Below are positions 9,001 to 15,990 of a DNA stretch of 31,696 bases, in pieces (position 1 is the stretch's first letter; every line of letters begins with the position of its first letter). The notes under the pieces were generated by a model that was given only the letters and a program-made list of their open reading frames with translations, had not been told where the DNA came from and ran no database searches. The stretch lies in NCBI GenBank assembly GCA_900545935.1, contig URAP01000020.1, positions 1-31,696 of the forward strand, written 5' to 3'. A program made the translations under genes and the position numbers. This DNA comes from an uncultured Eubacteriales bacterium. GTDB taxonomy: Bacteria; Bacillota; Clostridia; Oscillospirales; CAG-272.

Positions 9001-9213
9001 GCCCGTATCCGTTTTATCCGCCGACGATCTTCTCTTCGGCTTTTTTACCGCACTTTCGACAGTATCGGACTTGTCCGCCGCCGTCTTTTTCCGTGTGTTC
9101 TCGGTACTCCTTTTTTCGGGCTTTTCGCCGGGTCCTGCGCCGAGCTTTTCCTCGCTCGTGAGCTCTTCTTTTTTCTTCAAAATAACGTCTCCGTCTCCCA
9201 TGCCGCGCTTCAT
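6019..9213 (-). CDS. rnr: Ribonuclease R with long Lys-rich N-terminal and Arg/Gly-rich C-terminal extensions
   Basis: A 3'-to-5' exoribonuclease that degrades structured RNA and takes part in mRNA and rRNA quality control. Domains in order: a basic low-complexity region (about 1-170) with ten xxKK(P/S) pentapeptides at 101-149, an Ala/Glu-rich linker (170-255), an RNase R winged helix (about 260-325), a cold-shock domain (CVRGRFRANARGFGFVTP, about 327-395), a second OB region, and the RNB domain from about 526. The RNB domain has TLDGADAKDLDDAIS (catalytic Asp cluster at 540-549) and HFTSPIRRYPDL. An S1 domain (about 900-980) and an Arg/Gly/Lys tail follow. At 1064 residues it exceeds the usual 700-800. 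The start is unclear: ATG 9213, ATG 9201, or TTG 9180, which has GGAG 8 bases upstream. A consensus promoter lies at 9297-9325. Confidence 0.95.
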   Translation of the reverse strand: MKRGMGDGDVILKKKEELTSEEKLGAGPGEKPEKRSTENTRKKTAADKSDTVESAVKKPKRRSSADKTDTGKGTAKRSAKKSTEGMPEAKDKPKTAKNKSADKKPADKKPAGKKPAGKKSEAKKPDAKKSEPKKSDTKKSDAKKPPEKKTVTKRSGTKKSVSKKAAPERMADEKAEAVMLVGNAERNGAAEIDSAAASVGAAEPINAAEAVGNAESDDATASVAEIAPPAEIASGDVRDSVGVGGSEREIHAGGDNAAFRAEESLRAALLGLLGSPDYTPIRRGELCELMAPDDERTAGAVLDRLIAEGEAVVGVRGRIMSLSRAGCVRGRFRANARGFGFVTPEEGLGDGSDIYIPADETAYAVDGDTVVVRMHADRDRRERRCEGEVIRIVAHSVTAVTGTVIPVPPEYPVTSETGLCVRPDDPSYNFIVLIDAGNDTVPHAGSCVSAVITDYPDHTGTACGVIERVFGESGTPDAVYASVFYEYGVPLGPNGAFDGELLAEAERISEEGIHYGADGVHGGDIDGRLDLRGETVFTLDGADAKDLDDAISISRDGDGYILGVHIADVSHYVRPGSELDREAMRRGTSVYVTDRVVPMLPRPISNGICSLTAGVDRLTVSAIMHIDAQGRTVRSELHRSVIHSRLRGVYGELNDVIARGAESEYAEKYSVLGESLTCAQELYSILLDASGRRGALDMETDEARIILDENGAPRDIVLVERGTAERMIEQFMLAANEAVAQTLRTAGMPCVYRIHEDPSPEKMRAFSVFAHNLGLDITPLRGDRVTPAALSAVLAEAERRGIGSVVSVVLLRSLMKARYSTECTGHFGLALDNYCHFTSPIRRYPDLCVHRFIGMLADGANAAEIAAAKRFAEQAAESSNESELRAVGLERAIDDLYKAMYMSGREGEEFDGVVSSVTSFGMFVSLPNTVEGLVPISSLDGFFVFDERALTLSGNRTVYRLGTPVRVRLTRSDIVRRRIDFVLVGGGERSESGDGDRIARGRGGAAPSAGRHASDGRGRKGGRGRARGNRASAQLKRAAKAAQKRRGGRGGKGKGGKKSSGRRR
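8767..8913 (-). repeat. 15-bp-period minisatellite encoding pentapeptide repeats in rnr
   Basis: Ten tandem 15-base units encode xxKK(P/S): ADKKP twice, AGKKP, AGKKS, then EAKKP, DAKKS, EPKKS, DTKKS, DAKKP and PEKK. The first four units are almost identical at the DNA level and the later ones diverge, as expected for copying by slippage. Fifteen-base units keep the frame whatever the copy number. Confidence 0.85.
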
Positions 9214-9296
9214 TCGGACGGCATTTCCGTTCCGGCGCCGCCGTTTGTCGGCGGCACAGCGGCATTTTTAATTTCCTATTAATCTTACACTTCCAC

Positions 9297-9325
9297 ATTG
9301 TAGCACAAAATATACTCCGGGTCAA
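9297..9325 (-). promoter_or_regulatory. Sigma-A promoter of rnr
   Basis: On the minus strand TTGACC (9325-9320) and TACAAT (9302-9297) are separated by exactly 17 bases. The leader to the rnr start is about 75 bases. Confidence 0.8.
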
Positions 9326-9412
9326 CCGCGTACGGCAAAATCGCCGCATACTCGGAGCATTTGCCGGCTCCGAATATTCCGACAGTACGACCGAATACAT
9401 CGGCTGCCGGCA

Positions 9413-9441
9413 TTGACGCAATACGCGTAATCTGCTATAAT
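9413..9441 (+). promoter_or_regulatory. Sigma-A promoter of rlmD
   Basis: TTGACG (9413-9418) and TATAAT (9436-9441) lie 17 bases apart. The rlmD ATG is about 27 bases beyond the predicted start of transcription. This promoter and the rnr promoter are divergent and about 90 bases apart. Confidence 0.85.
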
Positions 9442-9474
9442 AAAGAGAATAAGCAATCAGCGGGAGTACGGTCA

Positions 9475-10902
9475 ATGAAGCAAAAGAAGAAAAAGAACAC
9501 CCCACCGCGCACTGTGCAGGTGGAAATAACCGATATCAGCAACCTCGGCTACGGAATAGCGCGAGACGGCGGGAAGGTTCTGTTCGTACAGCACGGAGTG
9601 GACGGCGATATCGCGAAGGTGCAGGTGATAAAGGAGTGTGCGAGCTACGATGTGGCGCGTATTACCGAGCTGACAAAGCCGTCCCCGTACCGCGAGCCGC
9701 ATCCCTGTCCGGTATCACGCCGCTGCGGGGGCTGCACCTACGTCGGCATTACCCGCGAGCACGAGCTTGAGCTGAAGCGCGGAACGGTGGAGAGCGCCCT
9801 GCGCCGCGCGGGACTCTCGGATCTGTCCGTCGCTCCGCTCCTCTCCGCATCGGAACGCTTCGGCTACCGCAATAAGCTACAGCTCCCCATATCATTTTCG
9901 GGCGAAAAAGCAGTCATGGGCTACTATGCGCCCCGCTCGCACGAGATAATCCCGTGCACCGACTGTCTGCTCCAGCATCCCGCCATGAACGGCATTGCCG
10001 AATGGATAAGAGAGCAGATAGAGCAGCTCGGCATGACTGCGGCACGGCACCTGTATATGCGATGCGGCAGGGACAGTACGGGCTCGGAATCGCTCATCAT
10101 CTGCCTTGTTGTGCGCTATCTGCCGTCCGGAATAGACCGGCTCGGCAACGCACTGCGCGAGCGCTTCCCGCAGGTCAGCGGATTTCTGCTCAATCTAAAC
10201 GATGCCGATACCAATGTTATTCTCGGCAGCCGCTATATACCGATCTACGGCAGCGAATACGTGACCGATTGTCTCTGCGGTGTGGATTTTCGTATCTCTC
10301 CCGCGTCGTTTTTCCAGGTCAATCACGACGGTGCGGAGCTTGCATATCGAAAGATTGCCGAGCTCGCCGATCTGCGTCCCGGCGACCGTGTGCTCGACCT
10401 CTATTGCGGCATAGGCACTATCGGACTTTCGGTCACGGCGGGACTCTCAGATGTCTCGCTCACCGGAATCGAGATAGTACCCGCGGCGATCAAAAACGCA
10501 CGCTATAACGCCGAAAAAGCCGGCTTTACTCAGCCCGACGATCCGTATAACGACAATACCGCCTCGGGTAGTGCACAAAACGAAAACCGCCCGATCCGCG
10601 GCAGATATGCACGCTATATCTGCGGCGACGCAGGCGACGCCGAGCCGGGGCAGTACGATGTTATCATCATAGACCCGCCGCGCGCGGGCTGCTCGCCGGA
10701 GCTGATCGACCGCCTCGCAGAGCTCGCCGCATACGCCCGCTCGCTCGTCTATATGTCCTGCAACCCGCAGACCCTCGCACGTGACCTCGCAATGCTGAGT
10801 GAGCGCGGCATCACCGTCTGCGGCGAGCTGACACCGATAGATATGTTCCCCTGCACGGGGCATGTGGAGTGCATCGCTGCTTTGAAAAAGGATAATGGAT
10901 AA
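9475..10902 (+). CDS. rlmD: 23S rRNA (uracil-5-)-methyltransferase, RumA/RlmD family
   Basis: Transfers a methyl group from S-adenosylmethionine to C5 of uridine in 23S rRNA (U1939 in E. coli; the Bacillus RlmCD enzyme also handles U747). The 475-residue product starts with a Lys-rich patch and a TRAM domain (about 12-68). A cysteine set for a [4Fe-4S] cluster follows (C78-x5-C84-x2-C87, with a fourth Cys at 161 or 164). The methyltransferase half shows ASFFQVN, LDLYCGIGTIGLS (SAM loop), IIDPPRAG, YMSCNPQTLARDL with the nucleophilic Cys, and the C-terminal GHVEC with the base Glu. The ATG at 9475 has GGGAG upstream. No terminator is seen before the AT-rich gene that follows, so read-through is possible. 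Confidence 0.93.
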   Translation: MKQKKKKNTPPRTVQVEITDISNLGYGIARDGGKVLFVQHGVDGDIAKVQVIKECASYDVARITELTKPSPYREPHPCPVSRRCGGCTYVGITREHELELKRGTVESALRRAGLSDLSVAPLLSASERFGYRNKLQLPISFSGEKAVMGYYAPRSHEIIPCTDCLLQHPAMNGIAEWIREQIEQLGMTAARHLYMRCGRDSTGSESLIICLVVRYLPSGIDRLGNALRERFPQVSGFLLNLNDADTNVILGSRYIPIYGSEYVTDCLCGVDFRISPASFFQVNHDGAELAYRKIAELADLRPGDRVLDLYCGIGTIGLSVTAGLSDVSLTGIEIVPAAIKNARYNAEKAGFTQPDDPYNDNTASGSAQNENRPIRGRYARYICGDAGDAEPGQYDVIIIDPPRAGCSPELIDRLAELAAYARSLVYMSCNPQTLARDLAMLSERGITVCGELTPIDMFPCTGHVECIAALKKDNG

Positions 10903-11042
10903 GAATAGTGTGCCTTGTCTGTTGCAAGATATTTAGTCCTTAGCAGTAATTGCTTTTTGGTGCATGTGACACTGTTCACTTTACTTTGTGAAAAAATATA
11001 TAAATTTAGTGTTGTAACAATGGTAGAGAGGGTGATTATTTT

Positions 11043-12116
11043 TTGGACAATGAGGTAACCGTAAATCAATCGGAAAATATTACTGTTGGAGAGAAGTATG
11101 GATGTTTATTGGTTCTGGATACTGGTGAGGAGTACCAGAGTATCAATGGTAACATGCAAGAAAAAACTTCTCGCTATAAGTGTAAGTGTAGTAAGTGCGG
11201 GAAGATACGGTATTATTCTAAAGAGACTTTAATAAATCAACCGAATTATTGTTTCAGGCCGATGTATATTACTAAACGTTTTACGTATTCTACAGCAGCT
11301 AATATCGCGACTTATCGTAAACAGAAGAAGTACGAAAACGATGAGTCTGTTCAGTTTGTAGATAACAAAGACGAGTGTGTTCCCAACGGCAAGTATTGTG
11401 ATTCTTGGAATAAATACAGAAAAAGAGAACTGAAAAAACTGGCAGAAAAAGATGCAAAAATTATAGCTGCCACGCCGCGTCGCTTTGCAAAAAATTATAA
11501 TATCGATTACGTTGGTTTGACTTATGAGTCTTATGAAGTACTCGAGTGCGTAAATGAGGCGCTTGAGGGAGAACCTATTCGATATAAAAACCGCGACAAA
11601 TATCATGATATTATTGTGTATAAAGAATATCGTTGTAGATGCTATTTGTGCAATCAAGAACGACTGGTTAAATGCGATGAGTTTGGTATTTATCCACCGA
11701 CAGACTACGGTTATCGGGCATATGATGGATATTGGAGTGAATTGTATTGTAAGTGCCACGAGATATCTTCTTTTCAATGGATTGTTAATGATATTTTGAT
11801 AAAAAATGCGGTCGAATATAGAGTTGAAGTGTCTGTTGATGGTCTATATGGTGTAGATAACAAAACGCCGTTACGTTTTGATTTTGCAATTTATAATGAT
11901 GGTGAATTATATGCTTTTCTAGAGTGTCAAGGAGAACAGCACTATAAACCTGTTAGAGAATTTGGTGGAAAACGAGCCTTTTATAGGCAACTCGAAAACG
12001 ACAAAAAAAAGAGAGCTTACGCAGATTCTCATAATATTAAACTGATAGAAATATCTTATAGGAACAAAAAGTATGACAAAGTAGTGTCAATTCTGACAGA
12101 AAATCAAATAATTTAA
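11043..12116 (+). CDS. Zinc-finger protein with Vsr/PD-(D/E)XK-like (homing-type) nuclease end
   Basis: Probably a DNA endonuclease of mobile-element origin. The N-terminus (about 14-65) reads like the small zinc modules of phage and intron endonucleases: VGEKYGCLLVL, then CKCSKCGK (Cys 47, 49, 52) and ETLI. A second copy lies at about 155-240: YVGLTYESYEVLECV, then CRCYLCNQ (Cys 198, 200, 203), with more Cys at 211, 236 and 238. The C-terminal 110 residues carry RFDFAI, FLECQGEQHY, FGGKRAFYRQLENDKKK and LIEISYR, the pattern of very-short-patch-repair-like homing nucleases of the I-Bth0305I kind. The start is TTG, with GAGAGGG about 10 bases upstream. The AT-rich codon use differs sharply from every neighbour, which indicates acquisition. 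No intron or partner gene is visible. Confidence 0.72.
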   Translation: MDNEVTVNQSENITVGEKYGCLLVLDTGEEYQSINGNMQEKTSRYKCKCSKCGKIRYYSKETLINQPNYCFRPMYITKRFTYSTAANIATYRKQKKYENDESVQFVDNKDECVPNGKYCDSWNKYRKRELKKLAEKDAKIIAATPRRFAKNYNIDYVGLTYESYEVLECVNEALEGEPIRYKNRDKYHDIIVYKEYRCRCYLCNQERLVKCDEFGIYPPTDYGYRAYDGYWSELYCKCHEISSFQWIVNDILIKNAVEYRVEVSVDGLYGVDNKTPLRFDFAIYNDGELYAFLECQGEQHYKPVREFGGKRAFYRQLENDKKKRAYADSHNIKLIEISYRNKKYDKVVSILTENQII

Positions 12117-12168
12117 TTTCGGCAAGTTTGATAGATATATTTTTATAAGTAATCAAAGGAGAAAAATC

Positions 12169-12471
12169 ATGACAAAGCACATAATACTCTGGAAGCTCAG
12201 AGAGGATCTTACCGCAGAGGAAAAGCAGAAGGTCAAGGCAGAGGCAAAGCAGGCGCTCGAGGGACTGCTCGGCAAGATAGAGGGGCTGAGCGCCGTTACG
12301 GTAAACATCGAATCGCTCCCGTCGTCGAATGTCGACATGATGCTCGACACGACCTTTACAACGCCAGAGGCGCTGCGCGGCTACTCTGTTCATCCCGCGC
12401 ATGTTGCGGCAGCGAACACATATGTTCGTCCGTTCACCGCCGTTCGCAGCTGCTTCGACTACGAGATATAA
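12169..12471 (+). CDS. Dabb-family (stress-responsive alpha/beta-barrel) protein
   Basis: A 100-residue single-domain protein of the Dabb family, dimeric ferredoxin-like barrels. The start MTKHIILWKLREDLTAEEKQ is typical (H-x-hydrophobic-x-W/F-K-L), followed by a helix ending in LLGKIEGLSAVTVNIE, the strand VDMMLDTTF, and the C-terminal YSVHPAHVAAANTYVRPF, a strong family signature. Its substrate or binding partner cannot be told from sequence. An AAAGGAG site lies 8 bases before the ATG. GC content returns to the chromosomal level here, so this gene marks the right edge of the AT-rich insertion that begins after rlmD. Confidence 0.88.
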   Translation: MTKHIILWKLREDLTAEEKQKVKAEAKQALEGLLGKIEGLSAVTVNIESLPSSNVDMMLDTTFTTPEALRGYSVHPAHVAAANTYVRPFTAVRSCFDYEI

Positions 12472-12602
12472 ATGCCGTCTGCGGTGATCTTACACCGATT
12501 TTTGCAAAATTTTACCGCAGGTAAAAGGAATGTTAATCTTTGCGGGGTATACTGTTTAGTTGAACAGCAATACCTATACCGATAAAAACGGACGGATACG
12601 CT

Positions 12603-13754
12603 ATGAAGATACTTATCTCGACAGATCAATACGAATACCAGGTCAGCGGTGTGACGAGTTCGGTCGTTCTGCTGCGCGACGAGCTGCGCAGACTCGGTCA
12701 CGAGGTGCGCATACTCGCGCTTTCGCCGACCTACCGCTCATTTGAGAAAAACGGAGATTTTTTCATCTCTTCATTTCACGTTCCGGTATACCCGGACGCA
12801 CGTATGAGCCTGCGCAGAAAAGGTCCTCTCATCAATAAAATAATCACATGGAAGCCCGATATAGTTCACGTTCAGACCGAGTTCTCCACCCGCAAGCTCG
12901 CAACGAGAGTGATACGCGAGCTCGGCATACCGTTCGTCGTCACCTGCCATACTGTATATGAGGATTATATCGGCTATTTCTGCCCGAGCAAGCGGATAGG
13001 AAAATACATTATCCGTCGGCTCAGCAACCGCTATTATAACCCCGCAAACGCGCTTGTCGTTCCGTCTGACAAGCTCCGCAAAACCGAGCAGGGCTACAAG
13101 GTCAGCTGCCCGATAACGGTCATTCCGACAGGTATTGAGCTCGATCGCTTCTCCCGACGCATCAGCCATGAAGAGAAAGAGCAGCTGCTCGCAAAATACG
13201 GTCTTACTCCCGGAAAAACACTCGTTTCGGTCTGCCGTCTCGCTGCGGAAAAGAACCTCGACGAGATAGTATCATATATGCCGGCGCTGCTGCGCGCCGA
13301 TCCCGAGGTAAAGCTGCTGATAGTCGGAGACGGTCCGCACCGCTCTGAGCTTGAAAAGCATGTGCGCGAGGCGGGCGTGGAGAAAAACGTCGTATTTGCG
13401 GGAATGATAGACCGCTACGAGGTCTACAAATACTATCAGACCGGAGATATCTTCGTCTGTGCATCAACAAGCGAATCGCAGGGGCTGACCTACGTTGAGG
13501 CGCTGTCGAGCGGGCTGCCGCTCGTCTGCCGCCGCGACGATTGCCTCGTCGGCGTTTTAGACAACGGGAAAAACGGCTATCAGTACGAGACCGAGACAGA
13601 ATTTGTACGTGGGGTCATGCACATACTCGACGATCGCGAGCTTGCACATAATATGCAGCTTCATTCGCTCGAAAATGCAGAGGGCTTCGGTGCCGAGACC
13701 TTCGGCAGGCGAATGGAGCAGCTCTATCTCGATGTTCTGTCCGGCGAAATATAA
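12603..13754 (+). CDS. GT4-family glycosyltransferase (diacylglycerol glucosyltransferase-like)
   Basis: A GT-B fold retaining glycosyltransferase that probably adds a sugar to a lipid at the inner face of the membrane. The N-domain has the acceptor loop (VSGVTSSV, residues 14-21), PDIVHVQTEFSTRKLA (85-100), and TCHTVYEDYIGYF (114-126), which resembles processive monoglucosyl-diacylglycerol synthases. The C-domain has VPTGIEL-type PTGIELDRF (175-183), CRLAAEKNLDEI (211-222), VGDGP and ASTSESQGLTYVEALSSGLP (287-306), which includes the E-x7-E motif. The product is 383 residues with no signal peptide. The ribosome-binding site is weak (GGACGG). A possible -10 (TATACT, 12548-12553) lies upstream but has no convincing -35. 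The gene ends in a very strong terminator. Confidence 0.85.
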   Translation: MKILISTDQYEYQVSGVTSSVVLLRDELRRLGHEVRILALSPTYRSFEKNGDFFISSFHVPVYPDARMSLRRKGPLINKIITWKPDIVHVQTEFSTRKLATRVIRELGIPFVVTCHTVYEDYIGYFCPSKRIGKYIIRRLSNRYYNPANALVVPSDKLRKTEQGYKVSCPITVIPTGIELDRFSRRISHEEKEQLLAKYGLTPGKTLVSVCRLAAEKNLDEIVSYMPALLRADPEVKLLIVGDGPHRSELEKHVREAGVEKNVVFAGMIDRYEVYKYYQTGDIFVCASTSESQGLTYVEALSSGLPLVCRRDDCLVGVLDNGKNGYQYETETEFVRGVMHILDDRELAHNMQLHSLENAEGFGAETFGRRMEQLYLDVLSGEI

Positions 13755-13810
13755 GAATTCGACACGATTGACACCGGATTTTATTCCGACCTATACCAAA
13801 GCTGCAAATT

Positions 13811-13855
13811 AACCTCCTACAACGAAATTTGATTTCGTTGCGGGAGGTTTTCTTT
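13811..13855 (+). terminator. Intrinsic terminator of the GT4 gene
   Basis: Outer stem AACCTCC (13811-13817) pairs with GGAGGTT (13843-13849). Inner stem CAACGAAAT (13820-13828) pairs with ATTTCGTTG (13832-13840), with a 3-base loop. The stem is followed by TTCTTTT. Confidence 0.92.
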
Positions 13856-14589
13856 TGACACTATATTATGGCTTGTCGTCATTGTTGATTCTTTGATGGT
13901 TATCACATGCCGCGCCGATATATTAATATATTATTTATAAATTTCCTTAATTGCTGTTTTTAAGTGAACATCCGCTCGCATTCTGTTAATCATACGGCAA
14001 AGTTTTCCCGTCAAAGTGTTGATACAAGCATGCTATGTCGCGACCGATGTCAACCGTTATTCGTCGTAATCTGTCGAATTATAGCAAATAATACATTGTA
14101 TTGTAGTTTTTGCTGAATCATTTCTATGCATTTAGCTCGTATTTTACCATTTGTTAATACTTCCGTCATCACAGATACATTCTTTGAGCATATGATTACA
14201 CATGGTATTGATTGGCATAATCGCCGATATTTCCGTTGTATTGATGTTTTTCTGATTTGTTGATTTATACACTGCCCGTTAATTTGCGCTTGTTTTTGCC
14301 TGTTTTTCAAGCATTATGATTTGATATACATATTCCCGGAAGCAAGGCGGTCTATACATACGGGGCAAGCAATACATGTAAATATTTCCCATTCAGAATT
14401 GCCGTTGGCATCCCGCATTGTTGTGCGGTTTTCGGCTGTCAATCCTCTATTCTACGCAGAATACATACACTGCAAGCATAGCAGCCGTCGCCGACAATAG
14501 GGTATGCAGAGAAATTATATTGCCATCTTGCTGGTTGGAGACACCGTCCGTCAGCAGATAATAAAATACTTCAAGGAGTGAAAATTTCC
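13856..14589. other. AT-rich stretch without a convincing gene
   Basis: About 730 bases of AT-rich DNA with no supported coding region. The longest open stretch (14310-14050, minus, 86 codons) has a composition unlike neighbouring proteins, no ribosome-binding site and no family I recognise. Short minus-strand segments could be remains of a mobile gene, but no terminal inverted repeats or transposase motifs are visible. At the right end TTGGAG (14535-14540) and GATAAT (14557-14562), 16 bases apart, are a weak promoter candidate for the dockerin-like gene. Confidence 0.5.
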
Positions 14590-15672
14590 ATGAAAAAAAT
14601 GATTTACACCGCAGTCGGTGCTGTCGCAGGTGCAGCTATCGCTCTCGGAGCGGTTGTCTCCGGAGCGCTTGGAACGGTCGCTCAAAGATATGATGTCAAT
14701 CAGGACGGCGATGTCGACGTAAAGGACATTGTCAACCTGATGAAATTCATAGCCAACTACGAGCCGACAAGATTCACCGCAGAACAGACACGCTCGGAGC
14801 AATCGCTGTACGGCAATATGACCGTCGGATCCGACTGTAAGTTCTATCTGAGAGGAGATTGTGAGGATTTCACCGACAAGGAGCTCGAGAATGTATCGGA
14901 GCTGAAGGTATACGGTCTGACCGTAAAGGTCAAGTACGACCGATCTGTGACAGATAAGCACAGCGAGTACGGCTATGACATATACCGCGTCGAGGATATG
15001 GATGCATTCTTTGAAGCCAACAAGGATGAGCTTACAAAGCGCAGATTTGATAAAGCGGCGTTTGATAGAATCAAGAACAGAGAGGGAGGCGATCTGATAT
15101 ATGTTGACAGAAAGACTCAAGCCGTCAGCCGGGTCTCATTGCCTATTCCGGTATCCATCGAAAGGTTTGAAGATGATGATATAAAAGCGGCAATTAAGAA
15201 TTTGTTTGAATCCTCTTATGATATAAGCGGCTACAATAATTACGATATCAGCCGTATAAACGCAGATAACGCTATTATAACCGTTACCGAGCACTGCGAC
15301 AGCAACGGTCTTACCTTCGGCAGATTCGGCTTCAGTCTGTCCGCCGACGGAATAATAACAAACCTTACACTTTCACCCTCATATTGCAAAGCGGCAGGCG
15401 AAGCCTTTGACAAGGCAATAGTTTCCGATGCATTCAAGGTCGCAAACGAAAAGCTCGCCGAGATACTCGACAATGCCGGTTATATTCTTAAGACAAGCAG
15501 AATAGAAAGAACGGAATATCTTGAATACGACGGACGTCCGCTTGTCAAATTCTGCTACTATATCGAAGCTGATCTAAAGAATAAACCCGAAACTAAGGCT
15601 GACGAAGGCGCAGAGATCAAGGATCTTGCAGACGGCAGCGACATCATAGAGATAGCTGTTTTTATTGATTGA
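14590..15672 (+). CDS. Secreted protein with a single dockerin-like calcium-binding repeat
   Basis: Function unknown. The 360-residue product starts with a signal peptide or membrane anchor (MKKMIY, then a hydrophobic Ala/Gly/Val run to about residue 30). Immediately after it, at about 33-52, lies one F-hand repeat, VNQDGDVDVKDIVNLMKFIA, with the D/N-x-D-x-D Ca ligands of type I dockerins. A true dockerin has two such repeats and is usually C-terminal, so this is a half-dockerin in an unusual place. The rest alternates strands and helices (LKVYGLTVKVKYD, YDIYRVEDMDAFFEANKDEL, EYDGRPLVKFCYYIEADL) and matches nothing I know. The ATG at 14590 lies 11 bases after AAGGAG; an upstream GTG at 14578 overlaps that site and is unlikely. 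Confidence 0.72.
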   Translation: MKKMIYTAVGAVAGAAIALGAVVSGALGTVAQRYDVNQDGDVDVKDIVNLMKFIANYEPTRFTAEQTRSEQSLYGNMTVGSDCKFYLRGDCEDFTDKELENVSELKVYGLTVKVKYDRSVTDKHSEYGYDIYRVEDMDAFFEANKDELTKRRFDKAAFDRIKNREGGDLIYVDRKTQAVSRVSLPIPVSIERFEDDDIKAAIKNLFESSYDISGYNNYDISRINADNAIITVTEHCDSNGLTFGRFGFSLSADGIITNLTLSPSYCKAAGEAFDKAIVSDAFKVANEKLAEILDNAGYILKTSRIERTEYLEYDGRPLVKFCYYIEADLKNKPETKADEGAEIKDLADGSDIIEIAVFID

Positions 15673-15873
15673 AAAATGCTGCATTTGTTGATTTCGTCGG
15701 TTTAGTATGCTTCATACATAAACGTAAACGGCATAAGCAACGTCAGAACAGAAGGATGTAGTATCGGTCGATCCGATAGCTATTACTATCGAAAAAATAT
15801 AAGTACTCCGGGCTGCTACCCCCTTGCCTCTCCGAGCCGTTTTCAAGCGGCGAAAGGCAATCAAAGGGACAGC
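15673..15873. other. Intergenic stretch before the bidirectional terminator
   Basis: No gene is visible. The 318-base gap between the dockerin-like gene and the first kinase holds small stems without U-tracts: TATCGG/CCGATA near 15760-15780 and CGATAG/CTATCG near 15774-15792. At 15815-15870 a C-rich then GGCGAAAGGC stretch could fold. I could not match it to a known RNA family. Confidence 0.4.
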
Positions 15874-15923
15874 AAAACGGGCTGTACGGGTGAAGATATT
15901 TCACCTGCACAGCCCGTTTTTTT
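15874..15923. terminator. Bidirectional intrinsic terminator
   Basis: AAAACGGGCTGT (15874-15885) pairs with ACAGCCCGTTTT (15909-15920), and GGTGAA (15889-15894) pairs with TTCACC (15900-15905). A T-run follows on the plus strand and the A-run gives a U-tract on the minus strand. It separates the convergent dockerin-like gene and PhoR-like kinase. Confidence 0.9.
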
Positions 15924-15990
15924 CGATTTCTTTTTATAACTCTTGTATATACCGTCTATATCGGCGGTCGGCATTATCCGAAGGCTCGGC

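Noticed and set aside
14050..14310. Minus-strand open frame of 86 codons in the AT-rich stretch
   Set aside because: No ribosome-binding site, no family match by eye, and no partner gene.
15815..15870. Possible riboswitch or small RNA before the bidirectional terminator
   Set aside because: No known riboswitch core could be recognised, and the terminator is explained by the two convergent genes.
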